64,000 nt of DNA from Ophiodon elongatus. Lineage: Eukaryota; Chordata; Actinopteri; Perciformes; Hexagrammidae. Shown in pieces: positions 24,074-38,900 of the stretch. The notes under the pieces were generated by a model. That model did not search any database and was not told the DNA's origin. It was given only the letters and a program-made list of their open reading frames with translations. A program made the translations under genes and the position numbers. Each line of letters begins with the position of its first letter. Positions within the stretch are counted from its first letter, which is position 1. The stretch lies in the NCBI GenBank assembly GCA_016806645.1, contig JACSYO010000469.1, forward strand, positions 2,172,501 through 2,236,500. The letters run 5' to 3'.

Positions 24074-27000
24074 TAGATTCATCATAGGAAAGAGAGCTTT
24101 AAACAACTAATGAGAGAACAGAGGTAAACACAATCCAAGATAAAAAAAGAACGCCTAACAAAAACACGGAGTTATTCTGAAGCAACAGTTTGTTGTCATA
24201 TTGATTCCATTCAAATTATCTTTTAATGCAAGAGGTCAATTAAAACTGGCTTGACCCTTTCTCCGTCGTGTTTATGAAACAACGTTTGGCACCTCACACT
24301 GTTTGTGAGGAAGAGAATGTCCTTCTACAAAGTTGCTGCCAGTCGCACAGTTTGTTTGGCAGCTTCCGTTCAATGATCGCAGCCTCAAATTACCAGTTAG
24401 CATCTTGCCAGTCAGCTACAGTTTTGAACTCCTGAACCCGAGCCAGAAGTTATTGTACAGTGTTTACTTTGAGAAGCTGCGATTACATATGCTCTGTCTG
24501 GTTATCGGAGCAGTAAAATGCAGAGATCCATAGGGAAATGGCAGTAAACACTACATAAACCTGTTATCATCGTAAGAGCCACCTTTGAATGTCATATACT
24601 CCAGTTGTTGTTGTAATTTGTGTCGAGTAAAACAAAGATATGTGGTAAAGGATCACAACATATATCTGAAACATAAGTATGCAGAATGATAATCTGGCAA
24701 TAAAAGAGGGGTTTTCTCTTTGGTTTATGGTGGTGTACAGAAGGAATCTTATTACCAGAAGTGACCTACAGACTGACTTTTATACCCGACCAACTCTTTT
24801 TTTTCCTCATTATAAAAAGCATATACTGTACAACTAACTTCTTGTTCCATTTGCATTTTATGGGAAACATTTCATGGTTGTTTTGGTTTTAGAACCAAGT
24901 ATTAAAACAATCTTCAAGTGAAAAAAAGTACATTGAATTATTTCTTTTTTTTAGGAAGGCAGCATATCAAAAACTTTTCAACATAAATTTTGCAGGCGAT
25001 GTGAATCCTTCTAAAAATAATCTATATTTAGAGCCAATAAGTAACCCATCTCAGGTAAAATCACATATTTGGTCAGAAAGAAAATCTGTGATGGTGTTTA
25101 TCCTGATAAGATGTGCCTGGAATGAACATGGTAATGGTATTTGTTATCATGGTTTCAGTTACTTGCAGATATTATCATATCAGCAATGTTCTGTGGCCGA
25201 GAGTCATTATCAGTGTTTTATCAAAGTTATCCAGGAACCAAGCTTCCATAGAAAATCCAAATGAGTTAAATTTTAACCCGCTGTATATTTGACAGACCGT
25301 TCATATCTCCCGTGGTGATGATTGATACTGCATGATTATTAGACCGTACAATGGAAGTAAAAACATTTACTGTGCAAAGCAACTGATGGGGCTGATGGCA
25401 GCAGTGATTAGACCTGAACTAGGTTCAACTCGATTCTGCAGCTTTTAGCGATAAATACTTATCAGTGCGGTTTTAGGCAGTTGGAAAAAAGCAATTGTTT
25501 CGAATACCCAACACATTGCAGTATACAGCAGGGTTTAACTCTGTCGGATTAAAACATCACATAAAAGCTATATGGAGAACTTCCACGCACTCACTTTATT
25601 TTTCCATCTTACATAACAGCTCGTTAAATTCTCTTTAAGTTGACACCGTTTTAGGGAATATTGTTCCTGCTGTTGAGCTGCATTATGAAGTAACAGACTG
25701 TTCTTCATTTATTTATAATAGCGAGGGTGTGTCGTTATGACACTGAAGATGAAGTTTGGATTTGGACTGTAGATCCATACTTTGAAAATGTCATTAGACC
25801 TGTAGTTATACTTGGATATGCTCAGGTGAGTTATTATTCACTGCATTTGGTGGATACAGTCTCATGAATAAAGCCTGCTGGCAGGGCTTATTTATAAGTG
25901 CAACAATGTTCTTTTCTGCTCTGCTATTCAGACTTTGTCATAATGACACAGCAATACGTTTATGCTTCACGCTTTTCTTCACTAACCACAGAGTTGTACA
26001 GTCATGGCCGTACAATTCTTTTGACTAATCAATAAAGAATCAATTATGTCATTAAAAAAATATTCAGTACTTAAATCTTGATCACCTTATTTACTAATGT
26101 GAAAAATATATCTGCAGTTCAAATGTAGAATCATACAAAGGGCTGGCATTTCCTAAAGGGAGAGAAAAATCATGATGTAAGTCCCAATATTTTTGACATT
26201 ACTGGCCCAGAGGCTAGTACTCACGCCACACACCTGTCTGTGCCAGCTCAACTGTTTGCCTGACAAACAGAGTCTTTAAACAGAACACTTTGTTCCTGAA
26301 CCTGCCCTACTCAAGAGGGAATCACAGACACGGATCATGTGGCTTTCATGGATAGGCTTTCTCACAGGATTTAATCATTGATTTCAAATGTGTACCCTTT
26401 ACGTTTCTTCATGCAGAAACACAAACGCACTCATTCATTCACACATGTGCTTACAGTCTAATCCTGTCAGTTGAAGCAAAAAAAAAGCTGCCTTGCTAAG
26501 CTGAGGTTTGCACAAGTTCATAGATTTTTCTAGTGCATGCTTCGAGAGGGCCCGGCTTCTGATGAAAGCCTGGTTGAGGTTTATACTGTGACCTCCCCCT
26601 GGGTGGTCAATCTGCCGAGCAGCCATCATTCTCATTTGCCACTTGTTAACAGAATGAGTGGTTCAGCATAGCCTGAGGAAGCATGCCAGGACATCTTTTG
26701 GGCTTGTTGAATATCAGTAAGGGGCAGTGGTAGTGGCAGTGGCCAGAAAACTTGTTATGTAAATGATTCGAGGGTCACAGAAATGTGCTGAGGGAGTCCT
26801 GTTCGGTGTTCGAGGCAGAGCCAGGGAGACAAGATCTGTGATAAAAACCAGAGAAAATGTGTTGATTTACTTTAAGGCTTAGAGAGCTACACTTGCAAAG
26901 AGAGAGGCACTCTTCCACACCTTCACCCCAGGCAGTCAGTCAGTACTTAGCAGCCTCTAAACACCGTCACATGGCAGGGTGAAGAGGGGTGAAGAGCCTG

Positions 27001-29544
27001 CAGCGATCACACAGGACTTTGGGTCTTTGACCAGCCAGTCAGTGAGCAGTCAAAATACAAATGGGAAAGAACTTAGCGGGCAGCACAAACGATGTCACAA
27101 CGTGTCAAAGACCTCATAAAACAGCAAACAATGTGACCACATGACAGGGCTGAAGAAGAATGTTCACCCTTCAGCCTGCAGAGCTCCCTCCAGGTGTATG
27201 GGCGAGACTAGAAGAATGCATTTAGTCGAGTGCAGATCTCCGTGTGTGTTGGCAACAGCCACTGTTGTAATGTTTGATCGAATGAATACACACCACAAAC
27301 ACTAACTGCCAGTCTAGACCGCAAAACTCTATATGGTAAATTGTTGGTGAAAGGATTCTGATAGGGAAGTTACAGCCTCTGACTAGGTTTGATTTTCTGC
27401 TGTTACATAAGTATGATATATTCTTCTTTGTTGCCTTACACACCTCAGCCTCATTACAGTGGTAAAAGTTCCTCACTTTGGCCTGAGATGATCTTTGGCT
27501 TCGGTCCAGTTGACTACTGAACATGACCTAGCCCTCCCACAATGGAGTGGAGACAGGATCCAGCTGTGTCAGAGACCCCACTGCACTTTAAAGCGTTCAC
27601 TCTGTGATCCAAATATAAAACACAAAATAGCTTCGCGAAAGTCCAAGACCTACATTTACTAATACATTTAGTTTATTTTCCATGTGTAAACCATCCAGGA
27701 AGGCATTCGTGCATTAAACAATTCTAACAATTCCCAAAAGAAAAATTATGTCTGTGAAACTACTGGAGAAGCTTTGTAACCCAGGAAAATAACTTCCATC
27801 TCAGTCTGCATCATTGCGTGATGAGTGGGTTTCATATTTTAGCTTTAGTACATTACAGTCGATCAATTCTCTACAATAGAATATTATAATACGGTTATAC
27901 CTTCTTTATCTTGGATGTGACTGTAGAGTGACCTGTTGAATTAATTTACATGCAGGTCACACTTATAAAAGTATCTCCTACTTAGTCAAGGTAGAGCTGA
28001 ATACAGGCCAGTTCTGCCTGCACAGTTCTTGAGGGAAAACATTTGCATAAAAGACTCGTTAGAAAAGTGATACACACTTTTGGAGAAGTTGCAGCGATCA
28101 TAGTGCACCCAGTTTCATGCCCGCCTCTGGATGTGTTTGTTGTGCACAAATGCTTTATAGACTTTCTGCGTTACTATTGAAAACCGGGTGTAAACAATGT
28201 GTATTTAGGCTTGTTCTGCAGATAACATTGTGGCTATGTGGAAACACATAAATCAGTCAGGAATGAAAAGATATAAGGATAACGTAAACAAAGCACTGCT
28301 TCCTCTGTATTTCTCTGCTGCAGACAAATGCTGTATAATGAAAAGCTTCTCCAGAGTATCGGCCACACTCATCAAAAATATACAGCACAATTACGGCATC
28401 ATAGACTGTTAATTATCATATATATATATACTACAAGCTGTAACAGTCGAAGGGCTCAGAGTGAATCTGCACCTGTGTTGAAATCCAAACTTCACACCCC
28501 TTCTACTGCTACAACACAATCCCTGAGAGAGAGCAGTGCGATCTAAAGTCCTGCATAGAGACAACACAATACATTACGAGTGAGGCGGTTTTGCCTACAT
28601 AACAGGCTTATGCGTGTCAAAGACGTCCTTTGCTGATCACAGGACCCGTATCCAATTACATTGTTTTTGATCCGAGCTCTTCTTTGCAACAAAAGGAAAC
28701 AGTGTAACTTGGTGGAAAAACTACGTGTCCTCCAGAAGTTTGCAGAGAGTTACATAACTTCATGGGTTGCAGGTGGAAGGAGACAAGAATGTAAACAAAA
28801 GAAAAACAGGGATTAGTGGTGAGAAGGCAGAGGGAAGGATGTTGGGATGGAAGAACAGATTCATGGCCAGGCAAGTCTTAGGAGTCAATCCATAACAAAC
28901 AAAGGCCACAGAGGCGAGGTCTAAGCAATGTCAGGACAGGGAGTGGGAGTGCTCCAGGGAGAGATAGCTAGAGAGAGAGAGTCAGGGGTAGACAAACAGC
29001 CAGACAGGAGGCCGTTGAAAAGACAAAACATAGACAGGACTTGCTAAAAATAGTGTGCTGTTGACGTTAGGTGGAACTGTAATATATATGTAGACTGCAG
29101 CCGTCTGAGGTAAAAGTCACAACCTTTTTCTATAGCTAAAGGAAGTCATTCTTTAGGGAGCAGCAGGAAGCAAAAAGCCATAATAAGTGTTTGTTTTACC
29201 GATGTTTTTATGGGTTTCCTCAATAGCGCAGGCTTTGAACACTTGTGTGTTGAAAAGAGACGGAGCAAGAGAACTTCTAGATTTTCAAACACAGGTTGTT
29301 ATTCGGTGTGTTTTCCCCACCAAGCAGCTCTGTGCTTGATTTCATCACTGAGAGAGCAATTTAAAGAGGGATGTACAATAATGACTTTTTAATGGATCTC
29401 TTGAGTTACAGCCTTGTTGTGTTGAGATTGTGTGAATAGGCTGCTCTTGGTGCCGTGCCAGTAAATGCCTGAAACCACTGTTGAATGGTTTGTGTGCAAG
29501 TGTATGTGTACGTACATATGTGTGGGTGAATGTGAGGACTCTCA

Positions 29545-29810
29545 CGCAACTACTAACCCCTTGGTTAGGTTTAGGGAACAAAACTACAACTTGGTTATCT
29601 TAAAAAAAAAGTACTTTGTTCACACGGGACACGCCCAGCCGTCTCCTGATTGGAAGCCCTGTGTTGTGGCATAGCCACCTAATTTATTTGTGATGTATCA
29701 AAAGCAAACGTAATCCGCAACGACATACATTTAACCCCGAAATGTAATTCCCAATGCGATTTTGTTGTACGGGAACGTAGTTTTTTGGAGCCAGGGTTGT
29801 CCAAACACAC
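29545..29810. repeat. Possible interspersed repeat (fish type)
   Basis: Includes CTTGGTTAGGTTTAGGGA, ACACGGGACACG, CTCCTGATTGGAAGCCCTGT, TTTGTGATGTATCAAAAGC and a TTTTTTGGAGCCAGGGTTG end, a combination seen in many teleost genomes. Class unknown. Confidence 0.5.
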
Positions 29811-30799
29811 CTCAGCAGACAGATCAGAGTGTGTCAACTGGGACCTCCACCGACACGCCCTGTACCGAAGGTTGATGCAACCTCCTGTGTGCAGCCCTGC
29901 ATGTCTTAAGCAACACCGCTATGGTTACATAATTAACATTATTTGCTAATCAGATTGCAGTCACAGTATCTGTTTCTGTGCACTTTATGTTGATTGCTGC
30001 AAAAGTTTCTCTCTGTGTAAATCACCTTTTATATGATGTTTATAAGAATCAGAAAATCTGACATTCCCCACTCTTTTAATAGAGTTATGTTACTTTGTTG
30101 TTTTTCACAATACAACAGACCCATCACATTTCTAACAAGTTACATCAAGTGTTTTTGACAAATAATTTAATACTAGTATATAATTTAAGGTCTGGCAATA
30201 TTTAATATTTTTCTTATTGTCAACTAGTGCCACGAAAAAACAAACAAGAACCAGTGCAACGGGTGACATGTTCCTTCATTACAATCAACATGGGCACTGT
30301 AGTTTATTTGGAAATGATCATGTACATTTTTCTACTGCTGTAAATTTTTGCCTGAAAATAGTCCCCAAAAATACACCACATACTCTTGTAGTTGGGCACT
30401 TACATGTGCCCACCTGTTTTAAGGAATTACTTCAAACGTTTATAAATATTTTATACATTTTTAAATACTTAAAAGAAATGTAACTTTCTATTCATGAGTT
30501 TTTTTTTTTTTTTTTAAATTGTATGTTTTCAGTATGAACAAATGGGCTTGAGGCTGACAGCACAGTGAAAAATGTACTAATTGTTGGTTTTGGTCTTTTC
30601 ATGTAAATTGTTGATAATGACAATTATAGCCACCCTTACTCTTTCAGTCACGAGTTAGAAAGACTCCATAGAGACCTTGATAGAAAATATCTTTTAATCT
30701 TTTAATCGAACAATCCTGTCCTCATTGACACTCTGCAAGGGTCAGGAATGAGTAACGTACCTGTCTGTCTGGAAGACATTAGAAACACTCTATGGCAAT

Positions 30800-30801
30800 A
30801 C

Positions 30802-30878
<77 letters not shown>
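30800..30878. repeat. (AC)n microsatellite
   Basis: About 78 bases of AC with one CGC interruption at the left edge. Confidence 0.97.
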
Positions 30879-30880
<2 letters not shown>

Positions 30881-31904
30881 CACTGTGAAGTATACAGTAC
30901 ACGAAGGTGACCCACAGCATTATGCTGTTGATGACACGTCACCACAGCAGAATCCAGCTAAGCTCTTTTGTCCTGAGAGACAGAGTGGCGATGCAGTACT
31001 GTATTTACCAGGTGGATTAGCAATCCATACGTAACTCATACTGGTTGCCATCTCAAGTTGAGTCAAATCCTCAACATGTGCTGGAAAACACTTCAAGAAA
31101 GGATTTACCTCTAAACGCATTTGTTACAATGTGATCATGGAAAAATGAGTCAAAAAGTAAATTTGACAAAAGTCAAACACATGAAAAAGAGATCCAACAT
31201 GTTTCATAAAGGTGCTTTGATCTACTTACTGCTTACTGTAGGCATCCTCATAAAATATACACTTAATATATCTTGAAAACCTAATTTACTTGAAAAAACA
31301 AACTTGAAAGAAAACTAATGAAATGGAAGGGAAAAATAAAAGGGTCATGTTCTGATTGCTTAATGCCTACTTTATGTTTGTTGATCATGCTGTAATTTTA
31401 AATCATAAATATCCAACAGCCAAGTGTCAAGGAAATACTGGGCTCTTTGTGTTGTGGTCATGGAGCAAAATGTGTCCAGAATAATGTTGTGCTTTCTGTT
31501 TAAATGCATTTGTACCGAAGCCCTTGCCACATAAACATGACTTTATATAAAAAATAATGACGAATTCCTGAAGCGAGTCCATGCAAAATAAGTACGAAAA
31601 CTAAATAACAGCACAGCTGAGTGCAGACATCTTTGGAAAGTGCAAATTGGGCAATATTACAGAACAATGAAAAGTAGGAGGGATTATTTTTCTTTTTAAT
31701 TCCACAAATACTTCAAAAGAGGGTAGCAGTACCACCCATCCATTAAACCCTTTCTTCTTCTTCCATGCTTCATGTTTGTGCAACTCTCTAAGTCCTTCCC
31801 TCTTTTAGTTTCAATATCTCTTCCTTATGTCCTCGTGTTTTCCTCCCTCTCTCTGTCTTTCATCTTCTTCAGTCTTTCTCCATCTCATTTGCTCTTGTCT
31901 ATTG

Positions 31905-31918
31905 GACTTATATAAGTC
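31905..31918. promoter_or_regulatory. Palindromic TATA-like element
   Basis: GACTTATATAAGTC is a perfect 14-bp palindrome. A good Kozak ATG (GACCATGG, ATG at 31948) follows about 30 bases later, with a GATA motif (CTTATCT) next. A promoter role is speculative. Confidence 0.2.
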
Positions 31919-32879
31919 TGAGGGAAGGGCGGACGGTTGGAGTGACCATGGCTTGTGCTAGCGGCCTTATCTGTTTGGACCATGGCTATGGCGCCTATTT
32001 AGATAATAAAGCAGCTTGTCAACACTTGCATCACACACACTCCCACACACACACAGCCCTGTATTTGAGGGTGAGTTGTAGTGCCAAACAGCAATATGTG
32101 ATAATTACACAAGGCATTAGACAGTAGTGCAGCTTGCGTAACACTTATTATGAGGGCTTAGTGCACTGAGGTTTGCTCTTTTCATCAGACTGCAGCTCGC
32201 ACTCGACAACCTGCACCTTCAGACAGGCAACGGAAAATATGTGTCTCGTCTCCAGTATAGTTCATGGTGTAGATTCAGGGAAGCTGAAATAATGTAGTTA
32301 GAAGAGTTGCACGCTCTATACCACCCAGGCTGAGCGGTACAAGCTGCTGGTTGGAGGGCACTAACTTTTTTATTCTGTGCTATTTTCAATGGGAAGGTTT
32401 GGGTTTCCCACCCTGACTTTCTCTTACTCTGCATGAGAAGTGAGAATGCGGTAACCCACCCTGCTAAGGGCCAAGTTAAAGTTTGGCTGAGGTGAGGAAC
32501 AGCAGATCTGGAGTGGAAACAAATGTTTCTCATGTCTAGATTTGCGGGGAAGAAGCAATTCAGCCATCTGAACATATAAAGTGTTATAGTTTGTGCTAAA
32601 ACTTAACAATAGATTTTCCTTTTTTCTAGCATCGCTTATAAGTACAGGCAGACTTCATTTCAGATTAATTCTGATGCTTATTCCATCTGTTTTTCTCTGG
32701 ACGCCTGTTTTATAATCCCAAGTGCTGTTGTCAGTTTTTTTCTTTCCACAATAGTCTGCTACACAATGCAGCCAGACAGTGCTTTTGTGGAGTGGGACTG
32801 AGCCAGGCCTATCATTAGCCTATCTTATTCTCCCTGGGCACTATTCACACACAGGTTGGGTACATAATGTACCCTGGGA

Positions 32880-32899
32880 GCACACACACACGCACACAC

Positions 32900-32953
<54 letters not shown>
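32880..32953. repeat. (AC)n microsatellite
   Basis: AC run with CGC and AAAC interruptions. Confidence 0.95.
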
Positions 32954-35900
32954 TAAAAAGGGACTAAAGTGCAGGAAAATTATAAAGCACGTCAGAAATC
33001 ATCTTTTCTCAGCTCAGAGCAGCCTTATCAAATATCCATGAGTGCGCAGACACACACAGCCACACAAACACTGATGTGTTTTCCCCTGCAGGGCACAGAG
33101 CTAGTATTAGACATACTTTAGAAACGGTGTTGCCACAGTCCATTACTGAGAAGTGCTCATAGTGTCTGGGAAAGAAAACAATTACTTCTCAGAGTGTCTG
33201 CAGGTCATGAGGACATGCTTTCCAGAACACAGGAAAGGTTACAGCACTCGGACCAATCACATGTAACATTTTTGAAGTTACTGAACATCTGCAGTTTGTC
33301 AACATGCTGTGCTTCTGTGGTCAGTAAACAATTCTGAGCTCTTGGGGTGGGTGTGTAATCTAACAGAGAAGAAGAATCATTTAAGTTTCCCAGACATAAC
33401 TCTCTGGTCATGCTATGGGCAAACGGTAATGTGTTTGGTCCTAAGGAGCATAAACACAGGGAGCATGTGTCAAACTCAGTTAAGTAGCATTATGTTGTTT
33501 CGGCCAGTTAAACAATTATGTAATGTGGGTGTTTAAAAGTAAATGTGTAATTGGATTTATAATAGAGTTTCTGACATCTGCTTCCCATCAAACAATCATA
33601 TCCCTAATTTAATCTACAGCACCTGCATGGTGTTTCAACACGTGCCACCTCAACTACCCCCTGCCATGCCTGTACACTCCTGTGCTGTACTGTCATCCAT
33701 AATTGCATCATTAAATTGGGCTTTTGCACAACATTGAGAGGATAAGAACAAATAAACAAGCGAGAGACTTCACACAGCTGTCTAGCTGGGAGCAGAACAT
33801 TTTAGGCAACCTGCTCACGCTCTGGTGCAATTAGTTTGTTTCATCAGATGAATCTAGGTATGCAATAACCGTCCTTGCTAAATCAAGACATTTTTTTTTT
33901 CTTATCTGCATACAGAGGCAGCGCTTGGTAGAAATTCAATGTAATATAACTGCCACTCTGAATTACAGTTAACAGCATACATGCTTTAAAAAAAAACTAA
34001 ATGACAAGCACATCCAAATGAACCATAATCAAACTCTGACTTTAGTGTAATGAATATGGTTTGTTAGAGGTGTGCCAAATTTCCAAACTCTCAAGTGTTT
34101 CTGCACAACTGGAGAGGGGCTCGGAAAAAAAGAAAAAACCTGGAAAACTGAAAAATGCAATGCAGCAGAGACCTCCAAATATACCAATTTTCTTCCGGGA
34201 TGGCAACGCATTTATCATGGTGAGTCACCGACCATGAACAAATAAAGCTGTTTCTATTGGCAGTTTATTGCATACAACCATGGCTCTTAAAATCAAGTCA
34301 GTTCTGCTCCCTGTAACTTCAACAGAAAAAAGGAAAGGTTTGCTGGTTTAAGGACCAGTTTGGTCCCAGTGGCAGAATGAAAAGGTGGAGCTGTTCTGCC
34401 AAGCTCCTCTCTCTCTTTCTCTCTGTGGATGCCTTTCTGACAGACAAAAGCCTGCGAGACACAGAAGAGAAAAATAAAGCATGTGCCAAGTTTCAGTGAT
34501 TTCTTTCTGGCGGTTCCCCAGCAGAGAGACAGAGAGAGAAAGAGAGAAAATGAAAGAGAGAGAAAGAAAGAGAAAGAGAGAGGGACCAGCCGAATCAAAT
34601 GAGCGAAAATAACAAGATGCATCCTGCCCATGAGCTCACTTCTGTCTTCTGTGTTGCTGTGTTTAAAAGAAGCAGTTGTACCACAGAGAGGGCCGGGTCG
34701 GGCCGGGCCAGTCGTATCTGATCCCCTGCCATTTTACTGTGCCACCAATTAGCACCAGTGACATTAAATGACCTCTTTCTGCATTCCTTCCAGTGTGGTG
34801 TCATGGAGAGCAATGAGTCACAGATCATCATTATGTTTGCATGCTGTGGTGTTTACACAGTCTGGGTTTAGGCTAAACAACGACCCTCCGAAAGCGTGGA
34901 GATGTTTCTGCAGTGGAGTAATAGATAGATGCTTGGCTTAAGAACCAGCAAGGTCAACGCCAAGAAAGTGTTGGACTCTGGGAGGAATGTTGACGAATGC
35001 TGAAACTCTCTTCCCCTCCCTTTCTTTGTGTATTTTTACCAACTGTCTCTCGCCCACTCTTGTTCATATACTCGTCCACCCACACACACACACAGATTCC
35101 ATCTAGGCCTCCATCCACGTCCCTGACACAAGTCTTTCAGGGGCCTGCGATGCACAGAAAGGTATCATATAAGGGGAAGTGGAGCCTGCACCGCTCGAGA
35201 GAAAGAAAAGAGGGGAATTTATGTAATACTCGAGATCACAACCTTTCAGTACTTGTGAGCCAAATATGTGGAAGTTAGCTGGGGTCAGGATGTTTTCTTA
35301 CATCAGGAGAAGAGCTTGAGCTGAGGAGGAAGACAGTTGACCGCCCTTCTTTAACTAAAATGTTACAGCTCGGTGCTCCTAAACAAGTCAAGAAAATAGA
35401 GTTTCGAGAGGCGCAGATTCAATTCCAAAGAACAAAATAAGCAACAAATGAGTTACATCTACAAAAAACCCCCACCTTTTTAATTTGGAGCGCTATTTAA
35501 GGAGCAGTTCCCGTATTAATAATTTCCAATACTTGCTCTGCATGACCCCAGTGTTTTAACTGATGCATCATCCCCAGGCTTGTTTAGCATAATTTAAACG
35601 CAGCTTTGCTTTAGGCTTTCTTGATATGCCGGGTCACGGTGCGAAGGAGGGAAACGGTGCACATACAGAATAATGCTGTTCCGCAACTTTGCCTCTTCTT
35701 TTGAATGTTGTTGTAAAGAGCGCTGGCCCAGAATGTTAAGTTTAAACAATTGTTGTAGCTTATTTAGCATATAGTGACTTTGAGGTTAAGGTTGTACGCA
35801 TCTAATATAAATGGCCTAACTGCAAGCAAGAATGTCAAGAAAGGCATGCCAATCCAAGTAAACCTAATTTAGCGAAAGTTTAGGGCTGGTATTTTCGGCT

Positions 35901-38900
35901 TAGATTTCAATTTAAAAACCACTTTCCTACATGTATAAAACAAACAAGTAACAACAGGCAATGTTATGAAAGTATATCCCACATGATGCATGGTTTAGAA
36001 TGCTCCTGCAGTCTCACACATAGGTGCCTGAGAGTAAATCCAAGTAACATATGGGTGATGAGGATCCTCTTTGGGTCGGAGCGATCAATAGGCGAATGTT
36101 CTGACCCTCCAACCATGAATAATCTGTGGGTCTACTGGCTGAGAGCTGAGAGTCCTTTTCTCACCCGAGGTTGCGTAAGAAAAAGACAGACACAACAGTG
36201 TGGAAGTGTTGGCAAAACACTGGCTTCAATGCTTTTTCCATGATTTTATCAGCAGTCCCCTGCTGTTCTCCTTTGACAGCAAGCAAGGGATTGATATGAA
36301 AGAATAAAAACTGAAAGACAAGCCGGATACTTCCTCCTCTTGATATTCAAATACTTAGAAGGACATATCAGATTAAGACAAGGCAGCACTTGTCCCCCTG
36401 AGTGCAATAATATCTAGGCCATTGCATTGAAAACAGCATCGCTAAGCGCCTCTCCTGGGGCCTGTCTTTTGAGGTGAGGCTCTCATTTGGCCCCGTGTTA
36501 GCATCTTAACTGGCGTTTGAATTGTATTCAAACAGCTCAGTTCAGCCAAGGCCTGAACATATTGGTTAAATGTTCACACAGTAACTCTATGTGATGTATA
36601 GTACATTGCCCTGCAGTCTAAACAGCCAATGGCACCTGCTGTCACCGACACAAAGAGACGTGCAGTGGGACAGATTAAAGACTTAGATTCAGCTTACAAT
36701 GTCGACCCATGATAAGAGGCTAATGCGTTTTGCAGATGTCTGCACTGTTGCTACTAAACAACATCCTACTGAAGCAGCTCTAAGATGTGTCGTCGTATAA
36801 ACAGGTGGGGTTTTTTATCTGGCATATCTAACTATTACTCATCTTTAGAACACACTGCTTAATGATAGTGTCCATGGTATTGTTGCTTCCAACTAAAATG
36901 CTGAACCTTCTAAATTGGTGCTTTAACATGACAGCGTGTCTCTGAGGTTTTCATCACGTCATGTGCGGCAGCATTTAACTCACACGCTAGATGGAACGGG
37001 CCACAAAGATTTGATTGAGTAAACCCAAAGCCAATTGTGAGTCCTTTTGGATTTGAGGTCTTTGCCATATTAAGACTTTATCACTCTTTCTCTTTTGCAA
37101 ACAAACCTGCATGACCCCACCCCCATATCTCAAGGTAACCATGTTTTTTGACAGTTTACCTAAAGAACTGGGAGTACAGCCAAAAGCTCCTATCAGAGGA
37201 AACACTGCCCAACAACAGCTGTGAAAGCCCTCCCCTCCCTCCCTTTTTCTCCTCCTCCTCTCCATTTCTCTTCCTTATTTTTGCATTTTCCTGTTTTGGT
37301 GTTTGGTGGCTCCCCGCTCAGTCACCCATACAAAGCAAAGGGCTGTCCTCAGGCTGCAGAGCGCAGACAAACAGTATCTGGGGAATTAAGGAAAGGCGAT
37401 ACCGTGGATTCTTGTTATTGCAATAATTTGACTGTCTGCCTGTTTTTTTTTTTAATACAGACAGAGAGCTTTGATTGAAGAGCTGAGAGAGAATAGAAAA
37501 TCAAAATAACAAGAGACATTACTGCCAATATTCTGTCGTCACATAATTTCACACTGTCCTTTTAGTCAAATGGAGGAACTATTGCTTCAAAATGTGGTTC
37601 GCTGTGTCTATGTCAAAGGCAATATGCATATCTTGCAGTCATGGGCGTGTCAGTGTCTCAAGTGTTTAATCTGCCTGAACACAGGTCCTTTATGTGATGT
37701 ATATAACATATGATATATGCTCATTCACACACATACACATGTCTACATGTAATATGTGTTTATACATGGGCTATGTTACACAACATTCCAACTTTTGCAG
37801 TTTAATATAGCAGACTAACAAAACAAGTTGCTACATGGTGTGTGTGTGTGTCACTGTATACTTTGTACCTTGCTTTCAGCACTGAAACAGATTTTCTGTT
37901 CCTAAATGCTTTTTTAATCATTTTTTTCAATAACAAAATGGGAGGGCATGATCGGGCAGCACCACTGTGTGCTCACCGTTTGTGCGGGAACACACCTCAG
38001 ACACTTGCAGAGTAAACACAAGGATATAAATTCATTGTGCGCAATGCTGACGTGTCACTGTGACCCCTCCTACCTTGCATCCATATACAGTACAGTCTCG
38101 CAATCATGCGTCCCTGTCTGTCAAATGAACATACATGGCATAGCAGCAACACCTGTGGCAGAAAGTTACCAGACAACAACTATGACTTGACAGGTCTGAG
38201 ACAAGATAATTACCTCGAGTCAGGGTTAGATAAACCTGGGGAATGCAAGTACGATAGGATTTACCGCTCAGAAACTGTGAAAGGACAGGAATAACAATAA
38301 CAGTTAGAGGAGGAGGCGTGCAGAGCAGACAGAGAAGAGCAGAGAGGCTGTGAGGGAACCAAACGAGGCTGATGACACAGACAGCAGGACAAACGTCTGT
38401 GCACAAGGTGGCAGGCAAGATACAAAAGCTACGCGGACAAATTAACGAGATACATTCAGAAATTTGCCACTCCAATAGACAATATTTAAAAACTCAAGGG
38501 GCACATACTGTTACTATTACTCGTATGATTTGCATGTTGTAAAGGCTGCCAGCTACCTTGCAGGCGCCACAGCGGACTACTTCCTCCGCGGTTTGGGCTA
38601 CAATTACAGTCTCACCGAGAAAGCACACCACAGTCATTAAACTGGTGTGAAGAAGACAATCAAACACATAGGCTGGAGAACACAGATAGTGACGTGCAGT
38701 TTTTGACTGAGTGCATGTTTGTGTGTGTGTAGGTCAGGAGATATCCAGTGGGTGTGGGAAATTGTGAAATACCCGATTTTGTTTCAGTTCCTCAAATCGT
38801 GACGTGGTTCCTTATAACAGCTTGAATAGCGTAACTGACGTTTGTTTCATTTACAATTCACAGGGTAATTTACTGTAATAACTAAGAGGGCCAGAGGCTT

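Noticed and set aside
31948..32070. Alternative tsc22d3 first exon at 32 kb
   Set aside because: The GTGAGT donor leaves phase 0, which would shift exon 2 out of frame.
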